Shown here: one piece after another, positions 54,314 through 63,073 of the stretch
How the letters are laid out: each line of letters starts with the position of its first letter
Numbering within the stretch: the first letter of the stretch is position 1
From: JAJFJD01 sp965228695
GTDB taxonomy: Bacteria > Pseudomonadota > Alphaproteobacteria > UBA8366
NCBI GenBank assembly: GCA_965228695.1
Contig: CBDDIB010000002.1
Location: forward strand, 1,550,001 to 1,614,000
DNA: 64,000 nucleotides
Direction of reading: 5' to 3'
Translations under genes and position numbers: made by a program
The notes under the pieces: model-generated
What the model saw: only the letters and a program-made list of their open reading frames with translations
Told to the model about the DNA's origin: nothing
The model's database searches: none

Positions 54314-55207
54314 ATGACATTGAAGACCGTTGCCGTTGTCGCCCAGGGCGACATGGGAGCCGGAACCGCCGGTGAACTGGTGCGTCAAGGACTGCGCGTG
54401 ATCACCAATCTGACCGGCCGGAGCGGGCGGTCCCGCGGCCTGGCCGAGAAGGCGGGCATGGAAGATGTCGGCAACGATGCGGCGCTCATCGCCGAGGCGG
54501 ACATGTTTCTGTCGATCCTGCCGCCGGGCAATGCGATCGACCTGGCGCAAGCGATGGCCGGGCATATAAAGTCATCCGGGAAATCGATCCTGTATGTCGA
54601 TTGCAACGCGGTCTCGCCAACCACCAAAAAAGAGGTGCAGGCGATCATCGAAGGGGCCGGCGGGCGCTTCATGGATATTGGGATTCTGGGCAACCCGCCG
54701 TCGCCTTCGTCGAACAAGACGCGCTACTACGCGTCGGGGCCGCATGGCGCCGACATCGCGGCGTTGAAGGATTTCGGGCTCGACATCATCGATTGCGGCG
54801 ACGAGATCGGCCGGGCGGCGGCCATCAAGATGTGTTTCGCGTCCATGACGAAGGCGATGATCGCCATGGCGGCGGAAACCTTCGCCGCCGCCGAGGCCCT
54901 CGGCGTCTACAAGGAAGTCGAGCATGAATTACGCACCGGTCAGACCAAAGGCTTCGAATGGGCCGCGAACCGGGTAACGGGGACGCCGCCGAAGGCCTAC
55001 CGCTGGGTTTACGAGGTCGAGGAGATCGGCAAGACCTTCGCCGATGTCGGGCTGCCCGCCGCGACCTGCATGGGCGGGGCGGAAATGTTTCAGATCATCG
55101 CCGACTCGCCGCTTGGCGAAGAGATTGTCGAAGACCGCAAGCGCGGTACGACATTGGAAGACTGCAGCAAGCTTACCGCCGAATTTCTGGCTGTGAAAAA
55201 CGGATAA
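54314..55207 (+). CDS. NAD(P)-dependent dehydrogenase with DUF1932 C-terminal domain
   Basis: 297 residues from the ATG at 54314. The N-terminal Rossmann loop is VVAQGDMGAGTAGELV, weaker than the usual GxGxxG. The C-terminal helical domain has GRAAAIKMCFASMTKAMIA, the DUF1932 block of 6-phosphogluconate/3-hydroxyisobutyrate dehydrogenase relatives, with the conserved Lys. The substrate is unknown. It lies between the LLM flavoenzyme and the Old Yellow Enzyme, so the three may reduce or oxidise steps of one catabolic route. Confidence 0.87.
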   Translation: MTLKTVAVVAQGDMGAGTAGELVRQGLRVITNLTGRSGRSRGLAEKAGMEDVGNDAALIAEADMFLSILPPGNAIDLAQAMAGHIKSSGKSILYVDCNAVSPTTKKEVQAIIEGAGGRFMDIGILGNPPSPSSNKTRYYASGPHGADIAALKDFGLDIIDCGDEIGRAAAIKMCFASMTKAMIAMAAETFAAAEALGVYKEVEHELRTGQTKGFEWAANRVTGTPPKAYRWVYEVEEIGKTFADVGLPAATCMGGAEMFQIIADSPLGEEIVEDRKRGTTLEDCSKLTAEFLAVKNG

Positions 55208-55249
55208 ACGGGAAAGGGTCGTCGTAGGGCCCGCCAAAAGGAGCCGCGC

Positions 55250-56374
55250 ATGGGCGCCAAGTTATTCGAACCGATCGACCTCCGCAGCGTGCGGCTTCCC
55301 AACCGGATCGTCGTCGCGCCGATGACGCAATTCTCCGCGCCGGACGGCGTCGCCGGCGATTGGCATATGGTGCATCTCGGTCAGTACGCCACGTCGGGGG
55401 CGGCGCTCGTGCTGACCGAATCGACCTATGTCGCGGCGAATGCCCGTAACGCGCGGTCGTGTCTTTCGATCTATTCGGATGAACAGGAAGCCGGTATCGG
55501 GCGGATCGCGCAATTCTACAACGACCACGGCGCCGCCACCTTCGGCGTTCAGCTCTGTCACGGCGGCCGGAAGGCCTCGGCCCGCGAACCCTGGGAGGGC
55601 GGCGGCCCGTTGCCGATCAGCGACGGCGGCTACGAGGCCTTCGCCCCGTCGGCGGTGCCGATCTCGGATGCGTGGCCGGCGCCGACCCCGCTGACGTCGG
55701 AGACGATCGCCGACGTGATTCAGGCCTTCGCCGATGGCGCCAAACGGGCCCATCGCGCCGGGGCGCGGGTGATCGAAATCCATGGGGCGCACGGCTATCT
55801 CATCCATCAGTTCCTGTCGCCGATCACCAACCGGCGTAACGATTCCTATGGCGGCGATTTGCCGAACCGCATGCGCTTTGCGATCGATGTGTATGACGCC
55901 ATCCGCGCGGTCTGGCCGGACGACCTGCCGATCGGTATCCGGGTATCCGCGACCGACTGGATCGAGGGCGGCTGGGATGTCGCCGACACGGTGGAACTCG
56001 CGAAGGCGCTCGAGGCGCGGGGCTGCGACTATATGCATGTGTCGAGCGGTGGGCTCGATTCCGCGCAGAAGATCACCGTCGGTCCCGGGTATCAGACCAC
56101 CTTCGCCGCCACGATCAAGGCGGCGGTGGATATGCCGATCATCACCGTCGGGCAGATCAGCAATGCGCACCAGGCCGAAACCATCCTGCACACCGGCCAG
56201 GCCGATATGATCGCGCTGGCCCGGCCGGTGATCTTCAATCCGCATTGGGCGATGCAGGCAGCCTATGAATTGGGCGAGCCGATCGAGTATCCGCGCCAAT
56301 ACGAACGCGGCAATCCGGTGCGGTGGGGCGCGGCCGGCATAAACGCCCCAGGCAACGTGGTGCCCGACAAGTAG
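55250..56374 (+). CDS. NADH:flavin oxidoreductase/Old Yellow Enzyme
   Basis: 374 residues from the ATG at 55250. FMN barrel of the YqjM-like class: LPNRIVVAPMTQFSAPDG, QLCHGGRKA, the catalytic VIEIHGAHGYLIHQFLSP with SPITNRR, and YGGDLPNRMRFAIDVY. It reduces activated C=C bonds with NAD(P)H. Length suits the single-domain class, without the [4Fe-4S] and NAD domains of 2,4-dienoyl-CoA reductase. Last gene of the three-gene oxidoreductase set. Confidence 0.92.
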   Translation: MGAKLFEPIDLRSVRLPNRIVVAPMTQFSAPDGVAGDWHMVHLGQYATSGAALVLTESTYVAANARNARSCLSIYSDEQEAGIGRIAQFYNDHGAATFGVQLCHGGRKASAREPWEGGGPLPISDGGYEAFAPSAVPISDAWPAPTPLTSETIADVIQAFADGAKRAHRAGARVIEIHGAHGYLIHQFLSPITNRRNDSYGGDLPNRMRFAIDVYDAIRAVWPDDLPIGIRVSATDWIEGGWDVADTVELAKALEARGCDYMHVSSGGLDSAQKITVGPGYQTTFAATIKAAVDMPIITVGQISNAHQAETILHTGQADMIALARPVIFNPHWAMQAAYELGEPIEYPRQYERGNPVRWGAAGINAPGNVVPDK

Positions 56375-56448
56375 GGATAGAAAACAGCCGCATCGAACGC
56401 GGCGACTATCCCCGAATGGAAGTTCCATTTGCCCGAGACGCAACGCGC

Positions 56449-56991
56449 CTATTGCGACCGTTTTTTGATTTCCCGGTAGAGCGCCTCCGGCGAGACGCCG
56501 ATTTCGGCGGCGACGTCTTTCCAACGCCCCTTCGGCGGCAACGCTTCATTCCAGTCGAGCCATCCGGATAGGCGTTCGGCGACGGTCTTGCGGGTTAATA
56601 ACTCGCACCGATGCCGCATGTTCTGCAATTCCACCGCCAAGTAGGCCGACCACTGTTCCGCAAGTGCAGGGTCGCTGCGCAAGATGCGTTGCAACGCTTC
56701 CCGCGGCATGGAATTTACGGTCGCCCGGTCCACGCAGACTCCGTCGCAGTGGTATCGCTCGGCGTATAGCGAAGCTTCCGCGACGACGCCTTGGCCCTTA
56801 ACCCGGTTCAAGACGGTCACCGCCCCGTCGCGATGATAGCGGACAAGATCGACCGTGCCCGATAGGAGTAGAAACACGGACGTTACACGGTCGCCGCGAT
56901 GGAAGAGCCGTTCCTGCGGCGCCAGCGAAAGCGTTCTCGCAGGTTCAACCTGCAATGCGTCGAAAAGGACCTTTAACATGATCACTATCAT
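56449..56991 (-). CDS. Crp/Fnr-family transcription regulator
   Basis: 180 residues from the ATG at 56991; an ATG at 56979 is also in frame and neither has a ribosome site. The cyclic-nucleotide-type beta roll is readable (RLFHRGDRVTSVFLLLSGTV, GQGVVAEASLYAERYHCD), and the C-terminal helix-turn-helix reads RWKDVAAEIGVSPEALYREI. There is no Fnr-type N-terminal Cys cluster; three Cys lie in the sensor (CDGVC) and before the HTH. The chain is ~40 residues shorter than typical. Divergent from the Spy-like gene, with an FNR-like dyad over both starts. Confidence 0.85.
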   Translation of the reverse strand: MIVIMLKVLFDALQVEPARTLSLAPQERLFHRGDRVTSVFLLLSGTVDLVRYHRDGAVTVLNRVKGQGVVAEASLYAERYHCDGVCVDRATVNSMPREALQRILRSDPALAEQWSAYLAVELQNMRHRCELLTRKTVAERLSGWLDWNEALPPKGRWKDVAAEIGVSPEALYREIKKRSQ

Positions 56992-56994
56992 GTT
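56975..56994. promoter_or_regulatory. FNR/CRP-type dyad over the regulator start
   Basis: AACATGAT and ATCATGTT are perfect 8-base arms around CACT. The core TGAT-N4-ATCA equals the centre of the FNR box (TTGAT-N4-ATCAA). It covers both possible ATG codons of the Crp/Fnr gene and is centred about 69 bases before the Spy-like start, a place from which it could repress the regulator and activate the divergent gene. The binding protein is probably the adjacent regulator. Confidence 0.65.
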
Positions 56995-57053
56995 GGGGAA
57001 CGTTGGAATCTGGCAAGGAAAAGATAGTCAACGATCAGCAAATGGAGGCGCCG

Positions 57054-57641
57054 ATGCGGCGGCGATTAATTTTCGGCACCATTGCCGTATCGGTTCTGTG
57101 CAGCGGGATCGCGTTCGGTCAGGCTGGGCGGGAATCGCACTACGCCGGGCAAGAGCAACGGGAGATCAAAAGCCTGTCGTCCGACGATATCAGCGAGTTG
57201 CGCCGAGGCGGCGGGTGGGGGTTCGCGAAGGCTGCCGAGTTGAATGGTGTGCCCGGCCCCCTTCATTTGCTCGAGATGAAGGATCGAATTCCGCTGACGC
57301 CTGTGCAGGTCACGAAGGTTTCGGTGATCTATGAGGACATGAGATCGCGCGCGATCGGTCAAGGCAAGCGGTTGATTGAACTCGAGCGTCGGCTCGAACG
57401 TCACTTCAGAACCCGGGCGATCTCGGACACGCAACTACGGGCGCTGCTTGCCGAAATAGCCGAGGTTCGCGGATCGCTCCGCTACACACATCTCGCCGCC
57501 CATCTTGCCGTTTCGGAATTCCTGACCGACACACAGATCACGCGTTACAACGAACTGCGCGGGTATGCGGAAGGCCCTCGCAATGGCGGATCGGGACGCC
57601 ATGGAGCGCCGCATGGCAAGCGGCGTCATGGTCCCAACTGA
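57054..57641 (+). CDS. Spy/CpxP-like periplasmic protein
   Basis: 195 residues from the ATG at 57054, with GGAGG 5-6 bases upstream. The signal peptide is RRRLIFGTIAVSVLCSGIAFG. The mature helical chain has the LTxxQ motifs LTPVQ (about residue 83) and LTDTQ near 161, the marks of the Spy/CpxP/heavy-metal sensor family, which binds unfolded envelope proteins or metals. The tail is His/Gly/Lys-rich (GSGRHGAPHGKRRHG), a possible metal-binding end. Its divergent regulator shares the FNR-like dyad, suggesting a stress response pair. Confidence 0.8.
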   Translation: MRRRLIFGTIAVSVLCSGIAFGQAGRESHYAGQEQREIKSLSSDDISELRRGGGWGFAKAAELNGVPGPLHLLEMKDRIPLTPVQVTKVSVIYEDMRSRAIGQGKRLIELERRLERHFRTRAISDTQLRALLAEIAEVRGSLRYTHLAAHLAVSEFLTDTQITRYNELRGYAEGPRNGGSGRHGAPHGKRRHGPN

Positions 57642-57677
57642 ACGGACTTTGCCCGGTCGTTCCAACATATATGCCGA

Positions 57678-58400
57678 CTAGATGATCTGCGCCCGCGCCG
57701 TCGGCAACTCCGTCAACAATCGGCCGATTCCGGGAACCGGGTCCTCGACCTTCATGACCGTCAGCATCGCCCAGAGCGCGGCCTGGTTGGTCGTTACGAC
57801 CGGCTTTTGGTAGCGCTCCTCCCATTCCGCGACGAATTTCAGGGTTGGGAAGTTGCCGCCGGGCACCACCAGGACTTCGATCTCCGGCCGGTCGATCCGC
57901 TCGAATGCACCGACCGCGTGGTCCGCACCCAAGGCGCCGATGGCGTAGGCGTCGGTCGCGCCGAACCCGTCCATCCCCACGACCTCCAGGCCATGCCGTG
58001 TCTCATAATAGCGTTTGGTGCGCGCCATCACCTCTTCCGAATAGGGGGAGACGATGGCGATCCGTTTTGCGCCCAGCGCTTGGATGGCGTGCCCCACCGC
58101 TTCCGCCGAGGTCAGGGCCGGCACCCCGGAGCCCTCGCTCATGAGGCGGACCGCCTTGGCGTCGTAATCGTCGTCGAACATGCTGGCCGAGGTTTGGGCC
58201 AGGCTGATGACCTCGACCTTGGCGGCGCCGAGCAGCTTGGCCTGGTATTCGACATCCGCGTCCAGGCTGGGCGAGAAGGGCGTGTCGCCGCCCTTGCCCA
58301 GCCGGCCCACATGGAGCTGCAACGTATCGGGAAGCAGTTGGTTGAACTCGATCTCGACCGTCGTGTTGGTCGAGGGGATCAAGGAACCGAAATGCCGCAT
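57678..58400 (-). CDS. Asp/Glu racemase/maleate isomerase-family protein without cysteines
   Basis: 240 residues from the ATG at 58400. The opening FGSLIPSTNTTVEIEFNQLL is the maleate cis-trans isomerase/AMDase branch of the Asp/Glu/hydantoin racemase family. Members normally use two Cys; here the first position is Gln69 (LAQTSAS instead of ACTSG-like), the second is near Asn183 (VPGGNFP), and the whole chain contains no Cys. The fold seems intact, with no frameshift. Either the active site is changed or it is a non-catalytic relative. 31 bases downstream of the SDR gene on the same strand. Confidence 0.82.
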   Translation of the reverse strand: MRHFGSLIPSTNTTVEIEFNQLLPDTLQLHVGRLGKGGDTPFSPSLDADVEYQAKLLGAAKVEVISLAQTSASMFDDDYDAKAVRLMSEGSGVPALTSAEAVGHAIQALGAKRIAIVSPYSEEVMARTKRYYETRHGLEVVGMDGFGATDAYAIGALGADHAVGAFERIDRPEIEVLVVPGGNFPTLKFVAEWEERYQKPVVTTNQAALWAMLTVMKVEDPVPGIGRLLTELPTARAQII

Positions 58401-58431
58401 TGTAAGGGGTTCTCCTGTGATGGACCCGCGT

Positions 58432-59280
58432 CTAATGAAAGAGCGTGCCGCCGTTGATGTTGTAGGCTTGGCCGGTGATCATCTCGGCCTCGTCGGACGC
58501 GAGGAAGGCTACGAGATGGGCCACGTCTTCCGATTCGGCGACCCGGCCCAGCGGCGTTCCCTGGTTCATCCGTTCCACCACTTGCGCCCGGTAGGCTTCC
58601 AGGGAAACGCCTTGCCGGTCGGCTTCCGCCTGCTCGGCATAATTCATGCGGTCGGTGTTGACCCCGCCCGGGCAGACGGAATTCACCGTGATCTTATGCG
58701 GGGCGAGGTCGAGCGCCGCGCATTGCGTCAGGCCGAGTACGGCGAATTTGGACGAGGAATAGGCGCTGCCTTTCGGGCTGCCCTGTTTCGACGCGACCGA
58801 AGCGATGTTGATGATTCGGCCGCCGCCTTGGTCGATCATGTGTCTTGCGGCGAATTTCGTGGCGAGGAAGGGCGCGGTGATGTTGATGTCGAGCACATGC
58901 TGCCAGATATCCGCGTCGAGTTCCCAGACCGGCACGCGGTCCTTGCCGATGATCGCCCGCGCGTTATTGACCAGGATGTCGATCCGTCCGAAGTCGCTGA
59001 CGACCTTCTCGATCAGGTCTTGGATTTCCGAGCGGCTCGACAGGTCCGCGGGAATCGTCAGGCATTTTCGGCCCAATGCTCTAATCTCCTCGGCGACGCT
59101 CTCGATCCCGTTCCATTGGTCGCCGCGCTCCTGCGGCGGCAGGTCATCGTCGGGCCGGGGCACATCGGTAATCGCGACATCCGCGCCGAGAGTCGCCAGT
59201 TTCAGGGCCGTTGCGCGGCCGACGCCCTTGCGCCCGCCGGCGCCGGTAACCAGGGCGATCTTTCCGTTCAGGTTCGACAT
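58432..59280 (-). CDS. SDR-family oxidoreductase
   Basis: 282 residues from the ATG at 59280. Classical SDR: VTGAGGRKGVGRATAL (an Arg-Lys insertion in the glycine loop), ILVNNARAII, IASVASKQGSPKGSAYSSSK with catalytic Ser, Tyr and Lys, and the close GQAYNINGGT. The loop between LVNNAR and the active site is longer than usual. Substrate unknown. It precedes the cysteine-free racemase relative and is divergent from the zinc-ribbon gene over a 131-base gap. Confidence 0.88.
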   Translation of the reverse strand: MSNLNGKIALVTGAGGRKGVGRATALKLATLGADVAITDVPRPDDDLPPQERGDQWNGIESVAEEIRALGRKCLTIPADLSSRSEIQDLIEKVVSDFGRIDILVNNARAIIGKDRVPVWELDADIWQHVLDINITAPFLATKFAARHMIDQGGGRIINIASVASKQGSPKGSAYSSSKFAVLGLTQCAALDLAPHKITVNSVCPGGVNTDRMNYAEQAEADRQGVSLEAYRAQVVERMNQGTPLGRVAESEDVAHLVAFLASDEAEMITGQAYNINGGTLFH

Positions 59281-59411
59281 ATTCGGGTTTTCCTCGTGCA
59301 AATAGTTTTTTTCCGACCATTCTAATTTCGCTTTTTGCCGCAAAGGGCGCAAAATGAAGCATACGGTTGTGAACTCACTATAGACGTTGCAGGTTGAACA
59401 GGGGGTTCCCC

Positions 59412-59624
59412 ATGCACGACAGCGACAACGAGTTGGCGATCACATGCGACGCGTGCGGCGCCAGCGACTCACGGGAAATCGAGTGGCTGCAGGCGAACGG
59501 CGTTCTCACATGCGCGGCGTGCGGCCATGATATCGATCTCGGCCGCGATCCATGGCGCGGCGCAATTCAGCGCCAGTGGAACGCATCGCATCATCTCGGG
59601 CCTCCTCGCCGGAAGCTCCCCTAG
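59412..59624 (+). CDS. Small zinc-ribbon protein
   Basis: 70 residues from the ATG at 59412, with AGGGGG about 7 bases upstream. Two CxxC knuckles (CDAC near residue 13 and CAAC near 37) can hold one zinc. The middle is acidic, and the C-terminus (QRQWNASHH) is basic. No other domain is present and the family is unknown. It ends 17 bases before the second gamma-glutamyltransferase-type gene, so the two are probably co-transcribed. Confidence 0.65.
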   Translation: MHDSDNELAITCDACGASDSREIEWLQANGVLTCAACGHDIDLGRDPWRGAIQRQWNASHHLGPPRRKLP

Positions 59625-59641
59625 CGATTAGGAGCGATACG

Positions 59642-61369
59642 ATGCCGTCACCGCACCGCGCCCATCTCATGGGCACCCGTCACATGGCCGCCGCCGGGCA
59701 TTACCTGGCGGCGCAGGCGGCGTTTCAGATTCTCGAGGCCGGCGGCAACGCGGTCGATGCCGGGTGCGCCGGCGGTATGGCGCTGACCGTGCTGCAGTCG
59801 GAGTATGTCGGCTTCGCCGGTGTCGCGCCGATCATGATCTATCTTGCTGAAAGCGACGAGGTGATCACGATCGCGGGCCTCGGCACCTGGCCGAAGGCGG
59901 TGACGGTCGAAACCTTCCATGAGAAATACGACGGCGCGATGCCGCCGGGCGTGCTGCGCAGCGTGGTGCCCGCCGGTCCCGATTCATGGATCACCGCATT
60001 GCGGCGGTACGGCACCATGAGCTTCGGTGACGTCGCCGCGGCCGCGATCCGATTCGCCCGCGATGGATTTCCGGCCCCTCGTTTGCTGTGTGACATCATC
60101 GCGGCGAACGAGGAGGGCTACCGGCGTTGGCCGTCGAACACGGCGATCTACCTGTCGCAGGACCGTCCGCCACGCCCCGGCGAGTTGTTCGTGCAAGCGG
60201 ATCTGGGCCGGACGGTCCAGTACATGGCCGACCAGGAAGCGGCGGCGCAGGGCGCGGGCCGCGACGCCGGTCTCCAGGCGGCGCATGACGCCTTCTACAC
60301 GGGCGATATCGCGCAGGCGATCGTCAAACATCAGGCGGAGAGTGGCGGATGGATGTCGGCGGACGATCTCGCGTCTTATAGTTCGCCGGTCGAAGCCCCC
60401 TTGCGGACGACGTTCGGCGACCTCGAGGTGTTCGCTTGCGGGCCCTGGTGCCAGGGGCCGGTGCTGCCGATGACGCTGAATATCCTGAACGGGTTCGATC
60501 TGGCGGCGTTCGGCCAGAACTCGGCGGATTACATCCACACGCTCGCGTCGGCGCTCAACCTGTCCTTCGCCGACCGGCACGCCTATATCGGCGATCCGCG
60601 ATTCATCGACGTGCCGATCGACGGCCTACTCGGCACGGCCTATGCCGACGCCCGGCGCGCCCTGATCGATAAGGACCGAGCCTGGACCGAGATGGCGCCC
60701 GTCGGCGACCCGCGGACCGGTGCGGCCGTGCGCGATGACGCGGGGTCCAATCCTCAGAAAACGCCGGAACTCGCGCGGGAGGAACTGGATACCTCCTACA
60801 TCTGCGTCGTCGACAGCCAGGGCAACGCCTTTTCCGGAACGCCGAGCGACGGATCGACCAGCGCGCCGGTCGTGCCGGGCCTTGGTATCGTCGTGTCGTC
60901 GCGCGGCTCGCAGAATTGGACCGACCCGAATCATCCCGCCTGCTTGGCGCCCGGCAAGCGGCCCCGCCTGACGCCCAACCCGGCGATGGCGATCCGCGGC
61001 GGGCGCACCGTGATGCCATTCGGATCGCCCGGCAACGACGTCCAGATCCAGGCAATGATCCAGGTGCTTTTCAACATCGAGGTATTCGGCATGGCGCCGC
61101 AGGACGCGGTAGAGCAGCCGCGCTTCGCCACCTTCAACTATCCCCGGTCGTCGGAACCGCATTCCTACAGCCCGGGCCAGCTGCGGTTGGAATCGCGCAT
61201 TCCGGACCCGACCGCGCGAGACCTCGCCGACCGGGGTCACAAGCTGAACCCGTGGCCGGATTGGGAGTATACCGCCGGAGCCGTGTGCACGATCGTCGCC
61301 GACCGCGAAACGGGCGTCCTGACGGGCGCGTCCGACCCGCGCCGTCCGACCGGTGTGTGCGGCTGGTGA
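59642..61369 (+). CDS. Gamma-glutamyltransferase family protein (second copy, divergent)
   Basis: 575 residues from the ATG at 59642, with AGGAG 9 bases upstream. Large-subunit start AGGNAVDAGCAGGMALTVL; the processing site reads ELDTSYICVVDSQGNAF, with Thr as nucleophile but Ser-Tyr after it where true GGTs have Thr/Ser-His. Instead of the GMLLNNRM loop it has IVVSSRGSQNW. No signal peptide. Autocleaving Ntn hydrolase on a gamma-glutamyl or acyl-amide substrate is likely; ordinary glutathione turnover is doubtful. Confidence 0.85.
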   Translation: MPSPHRAHLMGTRHMAAAGHYLAAQAAFQILEAGGNAVDAGCAGGMALTVLQSEYVGFAGVAPIMIYLAESDEVITIAGLGTWPKAVTVETFHEKYDGAMPPGVLRSVVPAGPDSWITALRRYGTMSFGDVAAAAIRFARDGFPAPRLLCDIIAANEEGYRRWPSNTAIYLSQDRPPRPGELFVQADLGRTVQYMADQEAAAQGAGRDAGLQAAHDAFYTGDIAQAIVKHQAESGGWMSADDLASYSSPVEAPLRTTFGDLEVFACGPWCQGPVLPMTLNILNGFDLAAFGQNSADYIHTLASALNLSFADRHAYIGDPRFIDVPIDGLLGTAYADARRALIDKDRAWTEMAPVGDPRTGAAVRDDAGSNPQKTPELAREELDTSYICVVDSQGNAFSGTPSDGSTSAPVVPGLGIVVSSRGSQNWTDPNHPACLAPGKRPRLTPNPAMAIRGGRTVMPFGSPGNDVQIQAMIQVLFNIEVFGMAPQDAVEQPRFATFNYPRSSEPHSYSPGQLRLESRIPDPTARDLADRGHKLNPWPDWEYTAGAVCTIVADRETGVLTGASDPRRPTGVCGW

Positions 61370-61441
61370 CGCGCCGATTTTTCGGATTGCGGCCTGCGGC
61401 GGTAAGCTGGTGGTGAACCAACAACCAAAGGGACACCACAC

Positions 61442-61750
61442 ATGCCTTCATCGAAATTGACGCCCTACGAACTCGTTCCGCAACTCGGCAAGCTGCGCGA
61501 CGAGGTGCTTTTCGGCGATGTTTGGGAACAGCCGGAATTGACCAAGCGCGACCGCAGCCTGGTCACCGTCGCCGTGCTGACCGCGCTCTACCGAACCGAC
61601 GAGTTGCGCGGTCATATGAAACGCGCGCTGGACAACGGCGTGACTCAGGACGAACTGCGCGGGTTGATCACGCATCTCGCCTTCTACGCCGGCTGGCCCT
61701 GCGCGGTGAACGCAGGCCGTGTCGGGCTCGAGGTTTTCGAGGACGACTGA
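61442..61750 (+). CDS. Carboxymuconolactone decarboxylase-family protein
   Basis: 102 residues from the ATG at 61442. The all-helical CMD fold is readable: GDVWEQPELTKRDRSLVTVA, LYRTDELRGHMKRALDNGVT, and LITHLAFYAGWPCAVNAG with the conserved Glu, His and a single Cys. The CxxC of AhpD peroxidases is absent, so a PcaC-like or unassigned role is more likely than peroxidase. Same strand as the neighbours; 72 bases after the GGT-type gene. Confidence 0.9.
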   Translation: MPSSKLTPYELVPQLGKLRDEVLFGDVWEQPELTKRDRSLVTVAVLTALYRTDELRGHMKRALDNGVTQDELRGLITHLAFYAGWPCAVNAGRVGLEVFEDD

Positions 61751-61901
61751 GCCGCGTCACGGCGTATCCGCGGCAACCGGCGGGCGGGGATCGGTTTATC
61801 GTCTCTCCGCCGGTTCGACCGCGGCTGCGGAACGAATTATTCTGTAGCGAATTTGATCGACCCGCACTTGCTTGCTTCGGTCAGCCAAGGGAGGAACGAC
61901 C

Positions 61902-63044
61902 ATGGAATACAAGCGTATTTCCGCCGATTGCCATATCGATCTTTGCTGGATGCCGCCGGACCTATTCGTCAGTGAGGCGACGCCGGCGATGAAGGAGCGT
62001 ATGCCCTTCGTCACCGACGGCCCGGACGGGCCTTATTGGACCTGCAAGAACGGCACGTCCTTCGGGCTCAAGAACGGGGTCGGTCCCTCGGGCGCGAAAT
62101 ACGTTCCCGGTGCGCATGACCGCGCCGACCTGATGGCCGCAACGAATCTGTACGAAGACGGCAAGAACGATATCCGCCGGGTCTCGACGCCGGAACTCCG
62201 CATCAAGGATATGGAGCGCGACGGTGTCGACGCCGAGGTGATGTACGGCATCCTGGGCGCGGCGTCCAAGCTGGCCGATCACGAAGCGGCCAACGAGATG
62301 TACCGTATCTACAACGACTGGCTGGCGGACTTCTGCAAGGAATACCCGGACCGCCAGATCGGTCTCGCCTGTCTGCCCTATGGCGACATCGAGGAAGCCG
62401 CGAAGGAAATCTACCGGGCCAAGGAGCTGGGTTTGCGCGGGATCGAGCTGTCCTGTTCCTGGGACATGGCGCCGATGTATCACCCGATGTGGGAGCCGAT
62501 CTGGCAGGCGATCAACGAGGTCGAACTGCCGTTGCATTTCCACACCTTCCCGGTGATGTCGCCGCAGGTGCGCGAAAATCTGCCGAAGGAGAGCCAGCGT
62601 GTCGCCATCTTCACGATCGTTTCGGGCTTCCAGATGAACCTGATCAATATCGTTGCCGCGGTGATCGGCGGCGCGATCCTGGAACGCTATCCCAATGTGC
62701 GTGTCGCCTTCGGCGAAAGCGGTATCGGCTGGCTGCCCTACGCGCTCGACCGGATGGATTTCGAATGGGAGGACCGTTTTAAGGACCTCGGACTGACGAT
62801 GAAACCGAGCGACTACTGGCGGCGTCAGTGCAAGGCGACTTTCCAATACGACACCATCGGCGCCAAGTTGGTCGATGACATTGGTGTCGAATCGCTGATG
62901 TGGGGGTCGGACTATCCGCATGGCGACGGCGTCTGGCCGGACTCCGACAAATACATCAAGGAACAGTTCGCGCATCTGCCGGCGGACGTGGTGCACAAGA
63001 TCACCTGCGAGAACGCCGGCAAATTCTATGGACTGATTCAATAA
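61902..63044 (+). CDS. Amidohydrolase (amidohydrolase-2 family)
   Basis: 380 residues from the ATG at 61902, with GGGAGG 7 bases upstream. TIM barrel of the ACMSD/decarboxylase branch: ISADCHIDLCW (metal site with His, weaker than HxH), HFHTFPVMS with two His, and LMWGSDYPHGDGVWPDS with the catalytic Asp. Such enzymes hydrolyse or decarboxylate aromatic or heterocyclic acids; the substrate is unknown. Followed by a cupin (29-base gap) and a flavoprotein. Confidence 0.9.
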   Translation: MEYKRISADCHIDLCWMPPDLFVSEATPAMKERMPFVTDGPDGPYWTCKNGTSFGLKNGVGPSGAKYVPGAHDRADLMAATNLYEDGKNDIRRVSTPELRIKDMERDGVDAEVMYGILGAASKLADHEAANEMYRIYNDWLADFCKEYPDRQIGLACLPYGDIEEAAKEIYRAKELGLRGIELSCSWDMAPMYHPMWEPIWQAINEVELPLHFHTFPVMSPQVRENLPKESQRVAIFTIVSGFQMNLINIVAAVIGGAILERYPNVRVAFGESGIGWLPYALDRMDFEWEDRFKDLGLTMKPSDYWRRQCKATFQYDTIGAKLVDDIGVESLMWGSDYPHGDGVWPDSDKYIKEQFAHLPADVVHKITCENAGKFYGLIQ

Positions 63045-63073
63045 ACCCGCCGGTCGGCACGGAGGAGATGGCC

